Positions 60,163-64,000 of a DNA stretch of 64,000 bases are shown in pieces (positions within the stretch are counted from its first letter, which is position 1; each line of letters opens with the position of its first letter). The stretch spans positions 124,001-188,000 of the forward strand of contig JAYFRF010000013.1 of NCBI GenBank assembly GCA_034926225.1. Reading direction: 5' to 3'. The position numbers and the translations under genes were made by a program. The notes beneath the pieces were generated by a model that saw nothing but the letters and a program-made list of their open reading frames with translations, was not told the origin of the DNA and ran no database searches. The stretch is from JAAZKA01 sp034926225 (GTDB lineage: Bacteria > Bacillota > Clostridia > Oscillospirales > QAMX01).

Positions 60163-60501
60163 ATGAAGGTAAATACCATCGACGAATATATCGCGCAATA
60201 TGACGGAGAAGTCAAAACCATACTGGAGAAGACCCGCTCGGCAATCCGTACCGCGGCGCCGGACGCTATCGAGAAAATCACGTGGCGGATGCCTACCTTC
60301 TGGCAAAAGGAAAACCTCGTCCATTTTGCGGCGCACAAAAGTCATCTCGGTATTTACCCCGGCGGTGAGGCGACGGCTGTTTTCGCCGACAAATTGACGG
60401 AATACAAAATCAGCAAGGGCGCGATACAGTTTCCTTACAGCAAACCGATACCCTATGCGCTTATTATCGATATCGTAAAATGGAGGTTAAAACAGATATG
60501 A
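60163..60501 (+). CDS. DUF1801 (YdhG-like) protein
   Basis: A 112-residue protein of the DUF1801 family: ITWRMPTFWQKENLVHFAAH is the conserved core, with a GIYPGGEATAVF segment and a C-terminal ALIIDIVKWRL helix. Some relatives are called iron chaperones (Fra/YdhG), with little proof. Start ATG 60163 follows AGAAGGAGCAAG. It overlaps the next gene by four bases. Confidence 0.9.
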   Translation: MKVNTIDEYIAQYDGEVKTILEKTRSAIRTAAPDAIEKITWRMPTFWQKENLVHFAAHKSHLGIYPGGEATAVFADKLTEYKISKGAIQFPYSKPIPYALIIDIVKWRLKQI

Positions 60502-61055
60502 ACCACAAAGGCACAATTAAGTTAGTTACCGATCGGCTTTTACTGCGCCGCTTCACATTGGACGATGCGGACGCCATGTTTCAAAATTGGGCAAACGACC
60601 CGAAGGTAACGGAATTTTTGATGTGGAAGCCTCACGGCTGTGTCGATGTGACAAAACACGTTCTGGCTGACTGGATTCCTTTATATGCAAAGCCGGATTA
60701 CTACCAATGGGGGATCGAAATCAAGCAAACCCATGAGTTGATCGGGAGCATCGCCGCTGTTCACATCCAGGAGAATGTGAATATGGTTCATATCGGCTAT
60801 TGCATCGGTCGAGACTGGTGGCATAAGGGGTACACATCGGAATCGTTCGCGGAACTGATCCGCTTTTTCTTCGATGAGGTTGGTGCAAACAGGATTGAAG
60901 CCCGCCATGATACGCGTAACCCCAATTCGGGGAAAGTGATGCAAAAATGCGGCCTACAATACGAAGGGACACACAGGCAATCCGACTGGAATACAAGCGG
61001 GTTGTGCGATGCATCCTACTACGCCATCCTTGCGGAAGATTATCAAAAGGGATAA
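60498..61055 (+). CDS. GNAT-family acetyltransferase, RimJ/RimL type
   Basis: A 185-residue acetyltransferase. It begins MNHKGTIKLVTDRLLLRRFT, with the RimJ-type DRLLLR motif, and has the acetyl-CoA region HIGYCIGRDWWHKGYTSESF (about 96-115). Relatives acetylate ribosomal proteins, other N-termini or small molecules. ATG 60498 is chosen; ATG 60480 lies upstream of GGAGG. It overlaps the preceding gene, suggesting an operon of DUF1801, GNAT and the next protein. Confidence 0.88.
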   Translation: MNHKGTIKLVTDRLLLRRFTLDDADAMFQNWANDPKVTEFLMWKPHGCVDVTKHVLADWIPLYAKPDYYQWGIEIKQTHELIGSIAAVHIQENVNMVHIGYCIGRDWWHKGYTSESFAELIRFFFDEVGANRIEARHDTRNPNSGKVMQKCGLQYEGTHRQSDWNTSGLCDASYYAILAEDYQKG

Positions 61056-61061
61056 AAGCAT

Positions 61062-61592
61062 ATGCAAAAACTTCGCAAAATGCTCGGCGACTTGAACGCG
61101 CCATCAACAATTGCACTCATGCAGTTGATAGACACGCAGAGCAAGGAGACCATCTGCAAATGGGGTATGGACTTCGCCGAGGAGAAGGTTTTACCGATTT
61201 TCGAAAAGCGCTGCCCCGGCGACAGCCGCCCGCGAAATGCGCTGATTGCCGCCCGGGATTATCTTGACGGCAGGGTTCGGTTTCCGGCGGTCAAAAACAG
61301 TATTCTAAACGAATGCCACGCCGCGGCAAGGGAGCTTGATAGTGACCCGATTGCGCAAGCGGCGGCGCGTGCAATCGGACAGGGTTCGGCGGTTGTCCAT
61401 ACGCTGTCACACTCCCTCGGGCTCTACTTCTACTGCGCGGCGGCGGTTGCCTATGACCGTTTGGGGCTTGCTGAAACCGCGGAGGACTACAACAAGATTG
61501 CCGAGGAAGTCTGCGCCGAGTATACCGCCGCGCTGAAAGCCGTCGCCGTAGAGAACGAGCCGCACCCGGCGAAGATAAAGTGGAATTGCTGA
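61062..61592 (+). CDS. Imm-5-like putative immunity protein
   Basis: A 176-residue all-helical protein. The pattern CKWGMDFAEEKVLPIFEKRC, followed by PGDSRPRNALIAARDYLDG, matches the Imm-5-like group labelled as putative immunity proteins, with a later SHSLGLYFYCAAAVAYDRLG. No toxin gene is adjacent, so the name should be read as a family label only. It starts seven bases after the acetyltransferase. Confidence 0.75.
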   Translation: MQKLRKMLGDLNAPSTIALMQLIDTQSKETICKWGMDFAEEKVLPIFEKRCPGDSRPRNALIAARDYLDGRVRFPAVKNSILNECHAAARELDSDPIAQAAARAIGQGSAVVHTLSHSLGLYFYCAAAVAYDRLGLAETAEDYNKIAEEVCAEYTAALKAVAVENEPHPAKIKWNC

Positions 61593-61637
61593 GCGAATCA
61601 AAAGAGTATGGAAAATTTAGCCGTTTGAAAGGCTTCA

Positions 61638-62297
61638 TTACAGAATCTCGAACTGGTTTTTATGAAACTTTAAAACGCCGTCATCCCTGAGCTTTGATAA
61701 TTCGGCCGACATGGCGCTGCGCTCGACAGAGAGGTAATCGGCGAGCTCCTGACGGTCAAAAGGGATGGTAAACCGGCTGCATCCCGCCTTCTTTGCTTCA
61801 GCCGAAAGATAGGCCAACAGCTTTTCGCGCGTGGTGCGTTTTGATGTGAATTCAATTTTCTGCGTCAGCGCTATATTTTTCATGGATACGGTGCTCAGCA
61901 TATTCTGTATGAGCCTGCTGTGAAACCCGCACGCCTTGGCGCATGGAACGGCAAGCCTGTGACAATCGATAAATAAAAGCTCGCTTTCTGCCGTTGTGAT
62001 TACACTGACAGGAAGCGTTTTTATTTCCGCGCAGGCAAAGGATTCCCCGAACAGGTTCCCGCTGTCAATTTTCGCGAGAATGCTTCTATTCCCGAAATAA
62101 TCGTCCTGAACAACCTGAACCTGCCCCGACAAAACGATGCCGAATCGTTCGATACTCTCGCCGTTGAAAAATACGGTCTGGCCTTTTTCGTAATGATTCA
62201 CTTTCGCGTCGAGGCATGACAAAAGCGGATGCAAATCCGATTCTTCAATGCCTTTAAACAACCGTACTGTTTTGAGTACATCTGAAAAATTTATCAT
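61638..62297 (-). CDS. Crp/Fnr-family transcriptional regulator
   Basis: A 219-residue regulator. The cyclic-nucleotide-like beta-roll covers residues 20-120 (IERFGIVLSGQVQVVQDD) and the winged helix is at about 150-219 (PFDRQELADYLSVERSAMSA, then ELSKLRDDGVL). There is no N-terminal Fnr-type cysteine cluster. It is divergent from the ferredoxin-cupin-hcp genes, a pairing common in Clostridia, where these regulators answer nitrosative stress or haem. ATG 62297 follows GGAGGG. Confidence 0.92.
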   Translation of the reverse strand: MINFSDVLKTVRLFKGIEESDLHPLLSCLDAKVNHYEKGQTVFFNGESIERFGIVLSGQVQVVQDDYFGNRSILAKIDSGNLFGESFACAEIKTLPVSVITTAESELLFIDCHRLAVPCAKACGFHSRLIQNMLSTVSMKNIALTQKIEFTSKRTTREKLLAYLSAEAKKAGCSRFTIPFDRQELADYLSVERSAMSAELSKLRDDGVLKFHKNQFEIL

Positions 62298-62310
62298 AAA
62301 CCCTCCTACC

Positions 62311-62324
62311 GTTGGAATTCCAAC
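62311..62324. promoter_or_regulatory. Crp/Fnr-like palindrome GTTGGAATTCCAAC
   Basis: A perfect 14-bp palindrome. If the plus-strand -10 box is TATACT (62347-62352), its centre falls at -41.5 from the start site, the classic class II activator position. It is the likely binding site for the divergent Crp/Fnr-type protein. Confidence 0.65.
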
Positions 62325-62335
62325 AGACTAACGAA

Positions 62336-62368
62336 TTTAAGTATAGTATACTTAAAGCGTAAAGTCAA
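62336..62368 (-). promoter_or_regulatory. Promoter of the Crp/Fnr gene over a second palindrome
   Basis: Minus-strand TTGACT (62368-62363) and TATACT (62345-62340), spacer 17 bp, give the regulator promoter. A 21-base palindrome TTTAAGTATA-G-TATACTTAAA (62336-62356) covers it and holds -10 boxes for both directions. Confidence 0.7.
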
Positions 62369-62407
62369 CAGCAACATGAAAAACACTTAAAAAGAGGTGA
62401 AGGGAAT

Positions 62408-63112
62408 ATGGTTCGGAAAATAATCAAAATTGACGAAGAGAAGTGTAACGGCTGTGGGTTATGCGCGCAAGCCTGCCATGAAGGGGCAATCGGAATGGCA
62501 AACGGAAAGGCAAAGCTTCTGCGCGATGATTACTGCGACGGCTTCGGAGACTGCCTTCCGGCCTGCCCGACGGGAGCCATCAGCTTTGAGGAACGCGAGG
62601 CGATAGAATACGACGAAGCCGCTGTGATGAAAAATAAACTTAATAAACAAGAAAAAGTGCTGCCCTGCGGATGCCCGGGCACACAGTCTAAATCCATCCG
62701 TCGGGAAACCGCGTGTGAGTCTGTCCGTCCCGATAGCAGCGAAAATAAAAGCCGTCTTTCACAGTGGCCTGTCCAAATCAAACTCGCGCCTACAAATGCG
62801 CCATATTTTGCTGACGCAAATCTTTTGATCTCCGCAGATTGCGCAGCTTATGCTTACGGCGACTTTCATAATAGGTTTATCAGAAATAGAGTCACTCTGA
62901 TTGGCTGTCCCAAACTGGATGAGGGGGATTACAGCGAAAAGCTGACGGCGATTATCAAGAACAACAGCATTAAAAGCGTCACTGTCGTCAGAATGGAGGT
63001 TCCATGCTGCGGCGGGATAGAAAACGCGGTAAAAAAAGCTCTGCAAAACAGCGGCAAATTCATCCCCTGGCAGGTCGTTACGATTTCAACCGACGGTAGA
63101 ATACTTGATTAA
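62408..63112 (+). CDS. 4Fe-4S ferredoxin-type protein linked to Hcp
   Basis: A 234-residue protein. Two ferredoxin motifs at the N-terminus are CNGCGLCAQACHEG and the degenerate-spaced CDGFGDCLPACPTG. A CGCPG segment at about 86-90 and a C-terminal domain with MEVPCCGGIENAV follow. Such proteins commonly precede hcp and supply electrons or repair it. Start ATG 62408 follows AAAGAGGTGAAGGGA. Confidence 0.9.
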   Translation: MVRKIIKIDEEKCNGCGLCAQACHEGAIGMANGKAKLLRDDYCDGFGDCLPACPTGAISFEEREAIEYDEAAVMKNKLNKQEKVLPCGCPGTQSKSIRRETACESVRPDSSENKSRLSQWPVQIKLAPTNAPYFADANLLISADCAAYAYGDFHNRFIRNRVTLIGCPKLDEGDYSEKLTAIIKNNSIKSVTVVRMEVPCCGGIENAVKKALQNSGKFIPWQVVTISTDGRILD

Positions 63113-63128
63113 ATAGGAGGAAAATGGT

Positions 63129-63443
63129 ATGATCGAAAAAGAATATCAGCTATCGAAAACCAATGATAAAGCAATAGAAAGAGTCATATTTGACGAAAAC
63201 CTTCATTACCTCCACATGGTGTTTAATAAAGGCGAGGGACTGCCGGAGCACTTTTCCAATTCGAACGTGTATATGACCGTCATCCGAGGAAAACTGTCGA
63301 TTGGCTTGAATGAACAGGACACGCATGAATACGATGCAGGAACTTTGCTGAAAATACCGTTTCAAATAAAAATGAATGTCAGAAACCAAAACGATGAAAC
63401 ATTAGAGCTGATCATTGTAAAGGCGCCCGCCCCTAAAAATTAA
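63129..63443 (+). CDS. Small cupin-domain protein
   Basis: A 104-residue single-domain cupin. EGLPEHFSNSNVYMTVIRGK holds a partial metal-binding motif (one His, Glu), followed by LSIGLNEQDTHEYDAGTLLK. Start ATG follows AGGAGGAAAATGGT. It ends APAPKN then TAA, and the same frame continues after the stop into a rubredoxin-like piece. Its place between ferredoxin and hcp suggests a redox-stress role, otherwise unknown. Confidence 0.88.
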   Translation: MIEKEYQLSKTNDKAIERVIFDENLHYLHMVFNKGEGLPEHFSNSNVYMTVIRGKLSIGLNEQDTHEYDAGTLLKIPFQIKMNVRNQNDETLELIIVKAPAPKN

Positions 63444-63557
63444 GGGAGTATAAGCGTAAAGCGGAATAATTGGGAAGATGATTTACCCGACGATTGGCAG
63501 TGCCCGAATTGTTTTGCCGGTAAAAATGAATTTGAACCTAGATGGAGGAAGCAATAA
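63444..63557 (+). pseudogene. Rubredoxin-like C-terminal fragment in frame with the cupin gene
   Basis: Directly after the cupin stop, the same frame stays open for 37 codons to TAA at 63555-63557. It reads NNWEDDLPDDWQCPNCFAGK and then NEFEPRWRKQ, a clear C-terminal half of rubredoxin with the second Cys-Pro-x-Cys knuckle. There is no ATG, GTG or TTG start, so it is a remnant, a read-through domain or a domain cut off by a point change in the stop codon. It overlaps the hcp start by one base. Confidence 0.65.
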
Positions 63558-64000
63558 TGAGTATGTTTTGTAATCAATGTCAGGAAACCGCAGGCGGAAA
63601 AGGCTGCGCCATGCGCGGCGTGTGCGGAAAAACCGAAGAAGTTGCAAAGCTTCAGGATCTCCTGATTTATACCCTCAAAGGTATTTCGGAAATTGTAGTG
63701 AAAGCAAAGATGGATGTCAAAAGTCTTGGTGGGACGAACTACGAAGTGCTCAGCAGTCTGTTCATGACCATCACCAACGCAAACTTTGACGACGGTTCGA
63801 TAGAGAAGCAAATCATGAAAATGATTGCCGCCAGAGATGAGCTCAGAAGCTCCGTCGACTCTACGGATTTACACGACGCAGCAACCTTCACGGTAAACTC
63901 CAGAGCTTCTATGCTGGAAAAGGCCGCCTCCGTCGGTGTGCTGTCAACGGCAAACGAGGATATACGCTCACTCCGCCAGATGATCACCTATGGGCTTAAG
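63557..64000 (+). CDS. hcp: Hydroxylamine reductase (hybrid-cluster protein), 5' part
   Basis: The first 148 codons are seen; the gene runs off the window. The N-terminal cluster motif is FCNQCQETAGGKGCAMRGVC, with cysteines spaced C-x2-C-x8-C-x5-C, as in class II/III Hcp. Hcp reduces hydroxylamine or NO and protects against nitrosative stress. ATG 63557 follows GGAGGAAGC. It is the last visible gene of the ferredoxin-cupin-hcp operon. Confidence 0.95.
   Translation, partial: MSMFCNQCQETAGGKGCAMRGVCGKTEEVAKLQDLLIYTLKGISEIVVKAKMDVKSLGGTNYEVLSSLFMTITNANFDDGSIEKQIMKMIAARDELRSSVDSTDLHDAATFTVNSRASMLEKAASVGVLSTANEDIRSLRQMITYGLK

Overview
The window looks like chromosomal DNA of an anaerobic, spore-forming member of the Clostridia (Bacillota). 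Supporting signs are a fused IspH/ribosomal S1 gene next to cmk and plsC, spmA/spmB and CotF-type coat genes, a long-form HPF, HutP-like and YitT proteins, SigA promoters of the TTGACA-17-TATAAT type, AGGAGG ribosome binding sites, and many ferredoxin-type proteins with no respiratory oxidase. No species is claimed. There is no prophage, insertion sequence or CRISPR array; this reads as ordinary backbone with metabolic islands.

Bases 1-7020 hold two sugar ABC importers: the end of a binding protein with LplB/LplC-type permeases, then an AraC regulator, a second lipoprotein and a UgpA/UgpE-like permease pair. Bases 7081-14450 are mostly on the minus strand: tRNA-Gln, a popT-tldD-tldE operon, a creatininase-like enzyme, a Gfo/Idh/MocA dehydrogenase and a ROK repressor. 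Bases 14451-21914 are a plus-strand housekeeping run: rluB-like, RpiR regulator, BaiN-like flavoprotein, hutP-like, cmk, plsC, ispH-rpsA, hpf. Bases 21975-28211 carry coat proteins, lipoate ligase, spmAB, manA, a HAD phosphatase, YitT and BioY. Bases 28500-40634 hold tRNA-Ala, an orphan binding protein, an acetyltransferase behind a long leader, LysR-metY, Rrf2, mnmA, a large glycosidase-like protein and a diguanylate cyclase.

The most striking region is 41255-52701, about twelve tightly packed genes on one strand: malate dehydrogenase (lactate dehydrogenase fold, but Arg at the specificity position), class II fumarase, HdrB, HdrC, HdrA, MvhD/FlxD, FlxC-, FlxB- and FlxA-like proteins, a fumarate-reductase-type iron-sulfur protein, a fumarate reductase flavoprotein and a small PQ-loop-like membrane protein. 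Read together, the first two make fumarate from oxaloacetate, FlxA takes electrons from NADH, HdrA is the expected flavin bifurcation site, and HdrBC with FrdB/FrdA could pass the high-potential electrons to fumarate while ferredoxin is reduced. That would be a soluble, bifurcating NADH:ferredoxin/fumarate reductase. The genes are seen; the coupling is inferred.

Bases 52836-64000 are a mixed tail: a VOC protein, an HpcH aldolase with a hydroxyacid dehydrogenase and two unknown proteins, an AlkZ-like/DUF3795 pair, asparagine synthetase with a possible leader terminator, small stress-type proteins, and at the end a Crp/Fnr regulator divergent from a ferredoxin-cupin-(rubredoxin remnant)-hcp operon that runs out of the window. 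Two further regulatory points stand out: a leader-peptide/terminator arrangement ahead of the acetyltransferase at 30517-31407, and a Crp/Fnr-like palindrome centred at -41.5 in front of the hcp operon.
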